Assembly: GCA_021772365.1 (NCBI GenBank)
Contig: JAJFMC010000166.1
Location: 1 to 9,484, forward strand
DNA length: 9,484 nt
From: Chlamydiota bacterium
GTDB lineage: Bacteria > Chlamydiota > Chlamydiia > Chlamydiales > Criblamydiaceae
Direction of reading: 5' to 3'
The notes under the pieces were generated by a model that worked only from the letters and a program-made list of their open reading frames with translations, was not told where the DNA came from and did no database searches. This document shows, in pieces, positions 1-6,983 of the stretch (the first letter of the stretch is position 1; each line of letters opens with the position of its first letter). A program made the position numbers and the translations under genes.

Positions 1-15
1 ACTATTTACACCCAC
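1..15 (-). CDS. Possible first codons of the next V-ATPase gene (subunit I), cut by the window edge
   Basis: After the atpD stop, the minus strand reads a GTG at 15-13 followed by codons for Gly-Val-Asn-Ser up to the window edge. In chlamydial V-ATPase operons the gene after D is atpI, the large membrane subunit that carries the proton path and contacts the rotor ring. A start about 20 bases after the D stop would fit the tight packing of this operon. No clear Shine-Dalgarno sequence precedes the GTG, and an in-frame TTG lies two codons further upstream (21-19). The identity rests on gene order alone, because five codons cannot identify a protein. Confidence 0.25.
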
Positions 16-34
16 AAACAAATATTTTCTAAGA

Positions 35-688
35 TCAACACGCATTGGCAGCCTCCAACTCAATTTGTATCTGGCGCCGTTTTTTTTCTTTATTCGCTTC
101 GATCTTACCTTTTGCAACTTTAGCTTGTGAGACGGCACTCAGCTCTTGGTCACCGAGGAATACTTTAATTTTTTTGATATTGGCCTTACAGCGAGGGATG
201 AGGATTTTTTCGAATAAGTTCACCCTTATAGAGACCTCACGAAGTTCTTTTTCAAGAGCCGTTTTTTTCTCTTCGGCGACTAAAACTGCAGCTTGTGACT
301 CAGCAACTTTACGCAACCCCAAAATAGCACCATCTACCCATGGAGGTGCTTCGAAAAGCATGTAACTGAAATGTGCAAACTCTATTCCGTCAAAATAAGG
401 AACTTCTACCCCTGCAATATTCTCAAATCGCTTTTTGACATGGATAATATTTGCAGCATCTTGAAGATCGATGGATTCGGTATCGGAAAGCAAAGGGCTG
501 AATTCATCGACAAAATTTCGCACTTGCTTGTACTGCTTTCGTAATCCGTCGATTTCAGCTCTCGCTTCGTTCACTTCTAACTGAAGCATCGCTTTTTTAA
601 GCTGTAGGGTGGGGAGGTACTTGTCCAATTGCCCCAGCTTTTTCTGCTGCGCTCGTAGCTCGTTTTTTGTAAGTTTTATCTCAGCCAC
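35..688 (-). CDS. atpD: V-type ATP synthase subunit D (central rotor shaft)
   Basis: Subunit D is the long helical hairpin of the V-type ATPase rotor. It sits inside the A3B3 head and transmits rotation between ATP turnover and the membrane ring. The 217-residue product is close to the usual length of about 200-215. It begins with the family's basic N-terminal helix (residues 1-70, including the stretch LTKNELRAQQKKL), has a short middle section near 95-120, and ends in a second long charged helix (about 125-210) rich in Lys and Glu. The start is a GTG at 688, with AGAGG at 698-694 only 5 bases upstream. An ATG two bases earlier is out of frame and stops after four codons, so it is not the start. 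The gene follows atpB after a 15-base gap. Identification rests on sequence character and operon position. Confidence 0.93.
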   Translation of the reverse strand: MAEIKLTKNELRAQQKKLGQLDKYLPTLQLKKAMLQLEVNEARAEIDGLRKQYKQVRNFVDEFSPLLSDTESIDLQDAANIIHVKKRFENIAGVEVPYFDGIEFAHFSYMLFEAPPWVDGAILGLRKVAESQAAVLVAEEKKTALEKELREVSIRVNLFEKILIPRCKANIKKIKVFLGDQELSAVSQAKVAKGKIEANKEKKRRQIQIELEAANAC

Positions 689-703
689 ATCGGCCTCTTT
701 TTG

Positions 704-2020
704 TTATACAGTGGCCTCAGCAACTTGTGACCAATATTTTTCAATCATAGATTCTTTGATCCCTACTTCATTATGCGAAAAGCATTCTGATAGCGTCTGC
801 CAACCGAGGTCTAATGCCTCTTCGAGGGTGTAGTTAACTTCTAGATTCATCATTCTCGCCTCAAAACGGTGCGAATAGGCTAGAAGTTTTTCGTCCCACT
901 TCGACAATTTGAATCCCATTCCCTGCCGTTCACGAGCCTTTTTCGATTCGGCATATAAGCGGATCATCGCGTTTGCAAGGTCGCCGTGGTCTTCACGTGT
1001 AGTCTTACCAATCACGTTTTGCTTTAAACGAGAGAGTGAACCGAAAGGATCGATCCTTCCGCCGTGTAGATAAAACTGACCTTCGGTAATGTACCCTGTG
1101 TTATCAGGAATAGGGTGCGTAACATCATCACCAGGCATCGTTGTCACAGTGATAATAGTAATCGAACCGCTTCCCTCAATAGAGACAGCTTTTTCGTAAC
1201 GCGATGCTAAATCAGAATAGAGAGACCCTGGGTAACCTCTGTTGGAAGGAACCTGGTCCATCGTAATGGCAATCTCTTTGATCGAATCGGCAAAAGCGGT
1301 CATGTCCGTCAATAGGACGAGGACGTCCTTACCGTTTACAGCAAATTTCTCCGCGGAAGCAAGAGCCATGTCTGGCACAAGCACGCATTCCACAGCAGGG
1401 TCTGTAGCACGATGAACAAACATCACTGTTTTATTCAGCGATCCTGCTTGTTCAGCATTATCGATAAATGACTGGTAGTCGTTAAATGTGAGCCCCATCC
1501 CGCCAATCACTACAACATCGGCATCAGTCTGGTTCGCGATACGCATCAGAAGAGGATTATAAGGTTCACCGGGAATGGAGAAAATCGGTATTTTTTGCGA
1601 CTTTACCAAGCAGTTGAACACATCGATCATAGGAATGTTTGTTCTCACAAGTTCTTTAGGAACAATTCTTCTTGTCGGATTAAATGAAGGCATCCCGATA
1701 TTGACAGAATCTCCAACGATTTCTGGTCCGCCATCGATGGGTTCGCCCGCACCACTAAGACGTCTTCCGAGCAATGCATCACCGTAAACAGCTTGCATTT
1801 CCCTAGAAAGGAATGTCACCTTGTCACCCGTCGAGATCCCTCGCGTATTCTCGAAAACCTGTAAGGTCACTTCATCACCGTCAATACGCAAAACAGAAGC
1901 ATAAATGCTACGTCCATCCCGTAGATCCACTCTTGCGAGCTCTTTTAGACCAACTCCCTGAGCGCTGACAGTGATTAGGTTTCCCCGCATATCTTTAATT
2001 CGTTCGTAAACCCTTTTCAT
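704..2020 (-). CDS. atpB: V-type ATP synthase subunit B (non-catalytic nucleotide-binding-fold subunit)
   Basis: Subunit B alternates with A in the A3B3 head and supplies residues to the catalytic sites without being catalytic itself. The 438-residue length is typical of bacterial B subunits. An N-terminal beta barrel (about 1-75) is followed by the RecA-like core. As expected for B, the P-loop position (about 148-155, SIPGEPYN) lacks the GKT of a working Walker A motif. The stretch around 328-332 (SLSRL) contains Arg331, the counterpart of the arginine finger that reaches into the A-subunit site. LYSDLASRYEKA near 267-278 and the helical C-terminal domain (from about 370) are also typical. 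The ATG at 2020 is preceded by GAGAG with 7 bases of spacing, and lies 12 bases after the atpA stop. Here B means the V-type subunit, not F-type subunit a, for which the same symbol is used in F-ATPase operons. Confidence 0.96.
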   Translation of the reverse strand: MKRVYERIKDMRGNLITVSAQGVGLKELARVDLRDGRSIYASVLRIDGDEVTLQVFENTRGISTGDKVTFLSREMQAVYGDALLGRRLSGAGEPIDGGPEIVGDSVNIGMPSFNPTRRIVPKELVRTNIPMIDVFNCLVKSQKIPIFSIPGEPYNPLLMRIANQTDADVVVIGGMGLTFNDYQSFIDNAEQAGSLNKTVMFVHRATDPAVECVLVPDMALASAEKFAVNGKDVLVLLTDMTAFADSIKEIAITMDQVPSNRGYPGSLYSDLASRYEKAVSIEGSGSITIITVTTMPGDDVTHPIPDNTGYITEGQFYLHGGRIDPFGSLSRLKQNVIGKTTREDHGDLANAMIRLYAESKKARERQGMGFKLSKWDEKLLAYSHRFEARMMNLEVNYTLEEALDLGWQTLSECFSHNEVGIKESMIEKYWSQVAEATV

Positions 2021-2032
2021 AATGGTGCTCTC

Positions 2033-3829
2033 TTACAACTTTCCAGATTCAATAATATTTTTTATTCCTGTAAACGTTTGCCGATATTCGTCACTTTCAA
2101 ACGGCAAGAAGTTCATGTTTTTCACTCTGTTTTGTAGACCCAAGAAAAACTCCCGGGCTTGGTCGTGAGTGTCAAAGTGGAAGTCTTTATCAATAACAGA
2201 TTTAATAAGACCGAATAATGGCATCTGCCGCTTTAGTGGGCAGTATGCATCTTCTTTATCGAACGCATTCTGCTGTAGGTAACTAAAGTCGTATAGCTCG
2301 GCTTTCAAGTAGACCACCATATCTTCTATAGCTGTCCCTTCTTCACCGACAACTTCCATTCGTTTACCGATTTCGTTACCTTCTTTAAGGATTTTATCTG
2401 CTTTTTTAACAGTTGGTCCCCAACCTTCCATCTGACTTTCCAGCTCTTTCCCTACGTGGTCGACATATTTAGACCAGGAGATCAGCGGATCGATAGCAGG
2501 GTAGCGACGCGAGTCTGATCGTTCACGAGAAAGCCCCAAGAAACAACCGACAACGGCAAGCGTTGCTTGCGTCACAGGTTCTTCGAAATTACCACCAGCC
2601 GGAGAGACGGCACCTCCTAGGGTAACAGAGCCAGCCTTTCCATCTTTTAATGATAAGCAACCGGACCGCTCGTAGAATTCTGCAATCCGCGAAGCGAGAT
2701 ATGCTGGAAACGCTTCTTCACCAGGGATTTCTTCTAGACGTCCGGACATCTCACGAAGAGCCTGCGCCCAGCGCGATGTCGAGTCGGCGAGAAGAAGAAC
2801 ATCGAGTCCCATCTGGCGATAGTATTCGGCAATCGTCATACCTAGGTAGATCGAAGACTCTCGAGCAGCAACAGGCATTGAAGAAGTATTACAAATAATG
2901 ACCGTACGAGTCATGAGTGTGTCACCGGAGTGTGGATCGATCAAGTGAGGAAATTCACGAAGAACTTCAACAACTTCACCAGCACGCTCACCACAAGCAC
3001 AAACAATCACGATATCAACAGAAGAATATTTTGACAGGTGATGTTGAAGAACGGTTTTACCTGCTCCAAATGGACCAGGAGTACAAAATGTTCCCCCTTT
3101 CATCACCGGTAGCTGTGTATCGATGATCCGACAGCCCGTATCCATCATTTTCGTGGGCTTGACCTTTTCCCCTTCCTGCATCGCATTTTTGATCGGCCAG
3201 AGTTGAACCATAGTAAATTCATGTTCACCTCCCCGGTCGTCAACAGCTTTAGCTACGACAGTGTCAACTGTATAGGATCCAGGAGTAATCACCCATGTGA
3301 TGCGATAGGATCCATACAGTGTAAAAGGGACCATTATATTGTGATGAAAACGCCCTTCCATTGTAGAACCAAGCTGATCGCCACGTTGGACGACATCATC
3401 AACCTTTACCGATGCCTCGTAGTTCCAGTGCTTTTCTCTGTCCAATGAATTGAGATAAATTCCACGAGGCAGGAACAATCCCGCCGCATCGGCGACTTTT
3501 TCAAGAGGGTTTTGTAAGCCGTCGAAAATAGAAGTCAATAGCCCCGGTCCAAGTTCGGCTTCTAAGAGGTTTCCAGAAAACCTAACGGGGGTATTGAGTT
3601 TTACACCGTTGGTATCTTCAAAAACCTGAATTTTCACCTCGTCATCAATAATTTCGATCACCTCACCTTTGAGTTCTAGTCCATCAAGCTGAACCATCGC
3701 TACTTCCCCTTGGCGAACATTTCCTTCGAACTTCACCTGTAGGAGGTTACCAAAAGCTTTGACCACTCTTCCTACTGCTTGGCCAGTTATATCGCGCTCT
3801 TTGACGCTTCCTGTGCTTAATCCTGTCAT
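2033..3829 (-). CDS. atpA: V-type ATP synthase subunit A (catalytic)
   Basis: This is the catalytic subunit, which makes or hydrolyses ATP at the A/B interfaces. The 598-residue protein shows the full set of catalytic motifs: Walker A GPFGAGKT at 252-259; the catalytic glutamate in CGERAGE (Glu281); Walker B with Asp349 in VLLLADSTSRWAQALRE; and EIPGEEAFPAYLASR near 367-381. The long insert between the beta barrel and the core (about 110-205), which separates V-type A subunits from F-type beta, is present. The length matches the family (about 575-600). The ATG at 3829 overlaps the stop of the upstream gene in an ATGA junction (3829-3826), which favours translational coupling, and AAGGA at 3840-3836 lies 6 bases before it. 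No key residue is missing, so the enzyme should be active. Confidence 0.97.
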   Translation of the reverse strand: MTGLSTGSVKERDITGQAVGRVVKAFGNLLQVKFEGNVRQGEVAMVQLDGLELKGEVIEIIDDEVKIQVFEDTNGVKLNTPVRFSGNLLEAELGPGLLTSIFDGLQNPLEKVADAAGLFLPRGIYLNSLDREKHWNYEASVKVDDVVQRGDQLGSTMEGRFHHNIMVPFTLYGSYRITWVITPGSYTVDTVVAKAVDDRGGEHEFTMVQLWPIKNAMQEGEKVKPTKMMDTGCRIIDTQLPVMKGGTFCTPGPFGAGKTVLQHHLSKYSSVDIVIVCACGERAGEVVEVLREFPHLIDPHSGDTLMTRTVIICNTSSMPVAARESSIYLGMTIAEYYRQMGLDVLLLADSTSRWAQALREMSGRLEEIPGEEAFPAYLASRIAEFYERSGCLSLKDGKAGSVTLGGAVSPAGGNFEEPVTQATLAVVGCFLGLSRERSDSRRYPAIDPLISWSKYVDHVGKELESQMEGWGPTVKKADKILKEGNEIGKRMEVVGEEGTAIEDMVVYLKAELYDFSYLQQNAFDKEDAYCPLKRQMPLFGLIKSVIDKDFHFDTHDQAREFFLGLQNRVKNMNFLPFESDEYRQTFTGIKNIIESGKL

Positions 3830-4608
3830 GTTGCATCCTTCACGATCGTATCTACAAGTTGCATGCCTTTTTTCTTATCTAATTCTAACCATTTCTCCAC
3901 GAAGATAAGTTTAACCATATAGGCTAAAATGCGGTTGATCGTGAAGAAATCGATACCTAATAATTCGTCTACTTTCTGAAATTGAAATTCCACGAGTGCT
4001 TTGTGTAATTCTAGAGGTTGTTCGCTATGCTCATCGAATAGAGGTTTCAATTCAGAAAAGTGCTCTGGGGGGTCGTAATCCTTTGCGTCTCTCTGAGCGA
4101 TGATCTGTCTAACGAGTTCATCATCAATGTCCTCGTATTGCAGCTCTACCATAATATCACGCCCTAGTTTTTTTGATCGTAGGGCTGTGAGGACAAGACG
4201 CAATTCTCTTTGGAAAGTAAGGTAATCGAAGAGGAATCCATCAGCATGTTCGATTTCCGTTTTAAAGTAAGAGGCAAGTAGGAAAGCGAAGTGATGAAGT
4301 CGATCTTTTGTTGAGTCATATTTTTGCATGAACTCAAACACATACCCTGGTAGAGCGCTTTGTGTGAGTAACGCATCTTCTAAAGCGACGCTGTCATGGT
4401 TTCCCCGATAGCTAAGCGGTTCCTTTCTCCAGAAAGAACGTATATTCTGTATATCGTAATACCGCCTAATTACCCGTACTTTTTCAAAATCGGATTTTTC
4501 AAGATTTGTACTGAAAAGAAATGTAAGTTCATTAAAATCAATTTCTGGTGGGATCCCTATTTGTAAATCAGGAAGTAGGGATCCTAAAAAATAATAGTTT
4601 GTGGCCAT
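3826..4608 (-). CDS. DUF2764 family protein of the V-ATPase operon (likely subunit C-like)
   Basis: This 260-residue, soluble, mostly helical protein has no signal peptide or membrane span. It starts MATNYYFLGSLLPDL, the kind of opening I associate with the chlamydial gene between atpE and atpA (DUF2764). In V/A-type ATPases of other bacteria subunit C occupies this operon position and joins the central shaft to the rotor ring, so a C-like connector role is a reasonable inference but is not shown by motifs. I chose the ATG at 4608. An in-frame TTG at 4620, starting directly at the atpE stop (TGA 4619-4617), would add four residues (MSER). Neither start has a strong ribosome binding site; GAG at 4618-4616 gives 7 bases of spacing for the ATG. 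The 3' end overlaps atpA by 4 bases. Confidence 0.85.
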   Translation of the reverse strand: MATNYYFLGSLLPDLQIGIPPEIDFNELTFLFSTNLEKSDFEKVRVIRRYYDIQNIRSFWRKEPLSYRGNHDSVALEDALLTQSALPGYVFEFMQKYDSTKDRLHHFAFLLASYFKTEIEHADGFLFDYLTFQRELRLVLTALRSKKLGRDIMVELQYEDIDDELVRQIIAQRDAKDYDPPEHFSELKPLFDEHSEQPLELHKALVEFQFQKVDELLGIDFFTINRILAYMVKLIFVEKWLELDKKKGMQLVDTIVKDAT

Positions 4609-4616
4609 ACGCTCAC

Positions 4617-5243
4617 TCAATTTGCAAATATCATCTTACGAAAATCTTTTCTCACATAGCTGGACATCAGCTCTTTGAGTGTAGAGTCGGTAATATCAAT
4701 AGTCATATTTTTACCTACCAACTTGACTTGTGCTCCCCCATTGAAATGCCCGATGGAGATTTTATTATCTTCGAGTTTTTGCATGATCTGTTCTCCGAGG
4801 AGTGCGCTGATCTCCTCAGCAGAGACATTTTGTGGGATAATCAGCTCGAAGTTTGCTTCGATCCCTTCTTTCTCAATTGCTTGAATGATCACCTTAATGA
4901 GGTCGGAAACTACGCTAGGCTTTGCACTCACCTCTTGAATAATAGCATCTAACTCTTCATTGAACAGTTTTGTCTCGACACTCTGTCTCAATGACTCAAG
5001 GCTTTGCTTTGCAGCTTGTGCTAGTGAGGATTGAAATACATTTTTCTCTTGTTCGATATCGGCACGCGCATGAGCATGCAAACGTTCAGCTTGTTCTTCA
5101 GCTTCTGCAATGATCTGTGCAGCTTTGCCTTTCGCCTCTTGAATAATCTGTTCAGCTTCTTGTTTCGCAGGCTCTAAAGTTTCCCTACGAAGGCTGTCAC
5201 AAATTTGCTTGATCTTATCGTCTTTAGAATCTTTCTTTTCCAT
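4617..5243 (-). CDS. atpE: V-type ATP synthase subunit E (peripheral stalk)
   Basis: Subunit E forms the peripheral stalk that holds the A3B3 head still against rotor torque. The 208-residue protein has the two-part design of the family. Residues about 1-100 form a long charged coiled coil rich in Ala, Glu, Gln and Lys (for example EPAKQEAEQIIQEAKGKAA). Residues about 100-208 form a globular domain with a conserved-looking hydrophobic pattern (GGAQVKLVGKNMTIDIT near 169-185). The usual partner, subunit G (or H), is not encoded nearby. It is the first gene of the operon: a 274-base divergent spacer lies upstream. The ATG at 5243 has GAGAG about 8 bases upstream, a moderate ribosome binding site. 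The stop touches the next gene's region at 4617-4619. Confidence 0.92.
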   Translation of the reverse strand: MEKKDSKDDKIKQICDSLRRETLEPAKQEAEQIIQEAKGKAAQIIAEAEEQAERLHAHARADIEQEKNVFQSSLAQAAKQSLESLRQSVETKLFNEELDAIIQEVSAKPSVVSDLIKVIIQAIEKEGIEANFELIIPQNVSAEEISALLGEQIMQKLEDNKISIGHFNGGAQVKLVGKNMTIDITDSTLKELMSSYVRKDFRKMIFAN

Positions 5244-5517
5244 GAAGTATACTCTCGTTCAACAAATATGAAAGGGAAGTTTTTTTTCCCACAAAGTTTC
5301 TTCAATGTAAGTTCTTAATGTTTAGAAGACCTACAAAATACAGTTTATTGCTTAATTGACTTAATTTTTCAAGTAAAAAGAATTTCTTACCACTGAATTA
5401 CTACCGTCTTATCTTATGCGAGTTGAATATAGTCACGAATAATTTTGCAAAAAAAAACGAATGATGTTAATTCTATTTGTCGCAATTCCATTATCAATAC
5501 ATAAGAAGGCAAAACAC
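5244..5517. other. Divergent intergenic region between atpE and the secreted-protein gene
   Basis: This AT-rich spacer separates two genes transcribed away from each other, so it should hold promoters for both. Facing right, AATAAT at 5438-5443 is a good -10 candidate (5 of 6 to TATAAT), but I see no convincing -35 at the right distance. TTGACT at 5356-5361 with AAGAAT at 5378-5383 (16-base spacer) is an alternative. I see no RNA gene or riboswitch-like fold here. Confidence 0.5.
5265..5294 (-). promoter_or_regulatory. Candidate promoter of the V-ATPase operon
   Basis: On the minus strand, TTGTGG (5294-5289) and CATATT (5270-5265) are separated by 18 bases. A start near 5258 would give a leader of about 15 bases before atpE. 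The spacer holds an A8 run flanked by GGGAA and TTCCC, which could form a small 5-base-pair hairpin. The match to the sigma-70/sigma-66 consensus is partial, so the exact site is tentative. Confidence 0.3.
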
Positions 5518-6342
5518 ATGAACATCATTAGCACAATCACCCTATCAGTCGTTTCCTTTATGACTTGTATTCCCCCCTCAAACACCTTATCAGCAGAATC
5601 TTTTGAAAGTGATTACATCCAAACAGCCCAAGAACCCGGCGCTGTAATTTTTAATCCTCCTGACAGCTGGCATCTCGCCGACCCGCAAGCCCTCCCACCA
5701 AGTGTAAAAATTATGGTTGTTGGTCAAAGCAACACTGACTTCCCCCCATCCATCAATCTGGGAACAGAAAAACATAGCGGCAATTTAAAAGAGTACTTAA
5801 AGACCATAAAGAGCATCAACGATGCCCAGGGATCCGACTGGAAAGACCTAGGAACAATTCGCACTCAAGCAGGAACTGCAAGCCTTTCACAAGTCGATGC
5901 AAAAACAGAATGGGGAGAGATACGAATGATGCACGTCATCATTTTGAAAGAAGATACAGCCTATATTCTCACAGCAGCAGCCCTAAAAGACGAATTCTCT
6001 AAATATTACAAAGACTTTTTCAAGTCAATGCGATCGTTACGCTTTAACAAAAACGTCTATGAATCTATCACCAACCCATCACTAAAAGCGAAACTTCTTT
6101 CCGAAAACAAATCCTTAAAATCTTCCTGGGAAAAACTCGTTGAAGAAGAACAGAAGAATCATCAAAACACACCAATCGGGCAACTTGCACAAAATGTATT
6201 CAATAGCGAAGAGTTTCAAGTAAAGTTCTGGTCTCCTTACAAAGACCTGATATCCAGAGACTTTCAGAACCTAGGACCTTCATGGAAAAAACAGATTCTC
6301 AGCCAGGTACAGAGCGAACTTATGTCAACCATAAACAACTAA
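5518..6342 (+). CDS. Secreted PsbP/DcrB-like protein
   Basis: The 274-residue product has an N-terminal export signal (hydrophobic residues 3-20, probable cleavage after LSA, residue 26). Residues about 41-176 follow the PsbP/DcrB (DUF1795-like) fold pattern: an opening beta strand with FNPPDSW at 45-51, then FPPSIN, a helix with LKEYLKTIKS, G-rich strands with a basic/aromatic exchange, AYILTAAALKDEF, and a closing FFKSMRSLRF. In bacteria this fold occurs in small exported proteins of largely unknown role; function here is not predictable. The tail (177-274) is helical, rich in Lys, Glu and Gln, with no family I know. I chose the ATG at 5518 because AAGAAGG (5503-5509) lies 8 bases before it and the signal peptide then starts directly; an upstream in-frame ATG at 5461 lacks both. 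Cys17 (FMTC) is a poor lipobox, so I do not call a lipoprotein. Confidence 0.75.
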   Translation: MNIISTITLSVVSFMTCIPPSNTLSAESFESDYIQTAQEPGAVIFNPPDSWHLADPQALPPSVKIMVVGQSNTDFPPSINLGTEKHSGNLKEYLKTIKSINDAQGSDWKDLGTIRTQAGTASLSQVDAKTEWGEIRMMHVIILKEDTAYILTAAALKDEFSKYYKDFFKSMRSLRFNKNVYESITNPSLKAKLLSENKSLKSSWEKLVEEEQKNHQNTPIGQLAQNVFNSEEFQVKFWSPYKDLISRDFQNLGPSWKKQILSQVQSELMSTINN

Positions 6343-6410
6343 CAATTTATAACTTACAAACAACCCTCGCGACACTACTTTGAAGTAAAAGAAATAAATT
6401 GCTTTTAAAC

Positions 6411-6450
6411 GTTGAAAATGAGATACATGTCATTTTAATACGTTTTCAAC
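6411..6450. repeat. Inverted repeat upstream of the cysteine-rich protein gene
   Basis: GTTGAAAA (6411-6418) pairs perfectly with TTTTCAAC (6443-6450). Inside it, AAAATGA (6415-6421) pairs with TCATTTT (6430-6436), so two mutually exclusive hairpins are possible. It lies 34 bases before the start codon at 6484, where a promoter or operator would be expected. The AT-rich stems are too weak for a terminator. A regulatory role is only a guess. Confidence 0.35.
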
Positions 6451-6483
6451 TTATCTTTACGACTGGATAAAGGAGTGCACCCC

Positions 6484-6711
6484 ATGAAAAGATTAATGAA
6501 AAGGCTTGTTGCCACAGCAGCACTTGCAGCAATGGTAGTATCCAGCAGTGCTAGCGCAGACGAATGTTATGACACATGTGGAGGATGTGGATACGAAGAG
6601 TGCCGTAGGGCCCCTTGTATTGCACCTTGCGTCGCTTTAGGAGCAATTGCTTTGGCAGCAATTATTGCTGTTGCGATTCAAAACTCCTCATGCGACCACA
6701 CTCATAACTAA
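6484..6711 (+). CDS. Small exported cysteine-rich protein with one membrane segment
   Basis: The 75-residue precursor has a strong signal peptide: basic MKRLMKRL, then an Ala/Val core, with probable cleavage after ASA at residue 25. The mature 50-residue chain has seven cysteines (28, 32, 35, 40, 45, 49, 70), six of them within 22 residues. A hydrophobic helix follows (about 48-66, ALGAIALAAIIAVAI), and the chain ends in Cys-Asp-His-Thr-His-Asn. I chose the ATG at 6484 because AGGAG (6471-6475) sits 8 bases upstream; a GTG at 6475 in the same frame overlaps that site. Chlamydiae stabilise their envelope by disulfide cross-linking of cysteine-rich proteins (OmcA, OmcB). The cysteine density suggests a comparable envelope role, but there is no lipobox as in OmcA and no recognisable homology. 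The Cys and His residues could instead bind metal. Confidence 0.75.
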   Translation: MKRLMKRLVATAALAAMVVSSSASADECYDTCGGCGYEECRRAPCIAPCVALGAIALAAIIAVAIQNSSCDHTHN

Positions 6712-6727
6712 ATCAAGCGCGAGTTTA

Positions 6728-6892
6728 TATACCGATCGTGATTCAAAATCTGGAATTTTGACTTTGAGAAAGCCTCGTATCTGGGAGATCGCAAGTCGAT
6801 CAATATTGTTTAAATATTCACCGACTTACGATCTCCCAACTACGAGAGTTTTCTCTTTGCCAAAAACCAAATTTCGAAACACGGTCGGTACA
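6728..6892. repeat. Large palindromic repeat element, 165 bases
   Basis: The two halves are imperfect inverted copies. The arms are about 71 bases each (6728-6798 and 6822-6892) around a 23-base AT-rich centre. The inner 25 bases (6774-6798 against 6822-6846) match at 22 of 25 positions, and the outer 26 (6728-6753 against 6867-6892) at 21 of 26; the part in between is weaker and needs one gap. The element begins 16 bases after the cysteine-rich gene's stop and lies before the lipoprotein gene. No protein could be supported in any frame across it. Such a structure fits a MITE-like insertion or a chromosomal palindromic repeat. It may act on the flanking transcripts as a strong hairpin, but it has no U-tract of a typical terminator. 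Confidence 0.75.
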
Positions 6893-6952
6893 CCCGAACA
6901 AGTTGAAGATTTGGTTTTTGACAAAGAAAAAGGTCAAAACTTCAACTTGTTC
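6887..6952. repeat. Second hairpin adjoining the palindromic element
   Basis: GAACAAGTTGAAG (6896-6908) and CTTCAACTTGTTC (6940-6952) form a perfect 13-base inverted repeat. Within it, TTTTGAC and GTCAAAA add a 7-base inner stem. Its left part (6887-6914) carries the 28-base motif also found at 8502-8529. A competing pairing exists: TCTTTGCCAAAAACCAAAT at 6854-6872 matches the reverse complement of 6909-6927 at 18 of 19 positions, so this hairpin and the neighbouring palindrome can exchange partners. It ends 31 bases before the lipoprotein start codon. Confidence 0.75.
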
Positions 6953-6983
6953 GTATATGCTAGAGTCTCTTTTCGGAAAGCTT

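Noticed and set aside
45..365. 106-codon plus-strand frame opposite atpD
   Set aside because: It is a shadow of atpD. The atpD reading is supported by family features and operon order.
4548..4952. 134-codon plus-strand frame opposite the atpE/DUF2764 junction
   Set aside because: It runs antisense across two well-supported genes and has no start signal.
5461..5517. Upstream ATG as the start of the PsbP/DcrB-like gene
   Set aside because: It has no ribosome binding site and would place a basic, non-signal stretch before a complete signal peptide that starts at 5518 behind a good site.
6728..6892. Classical intrinsic terminator or tRNA gene
   Set aside because: The stem is far too long for a terminator and lacks a U-tract, and no cloverleaf or T-loop sequence is visible.
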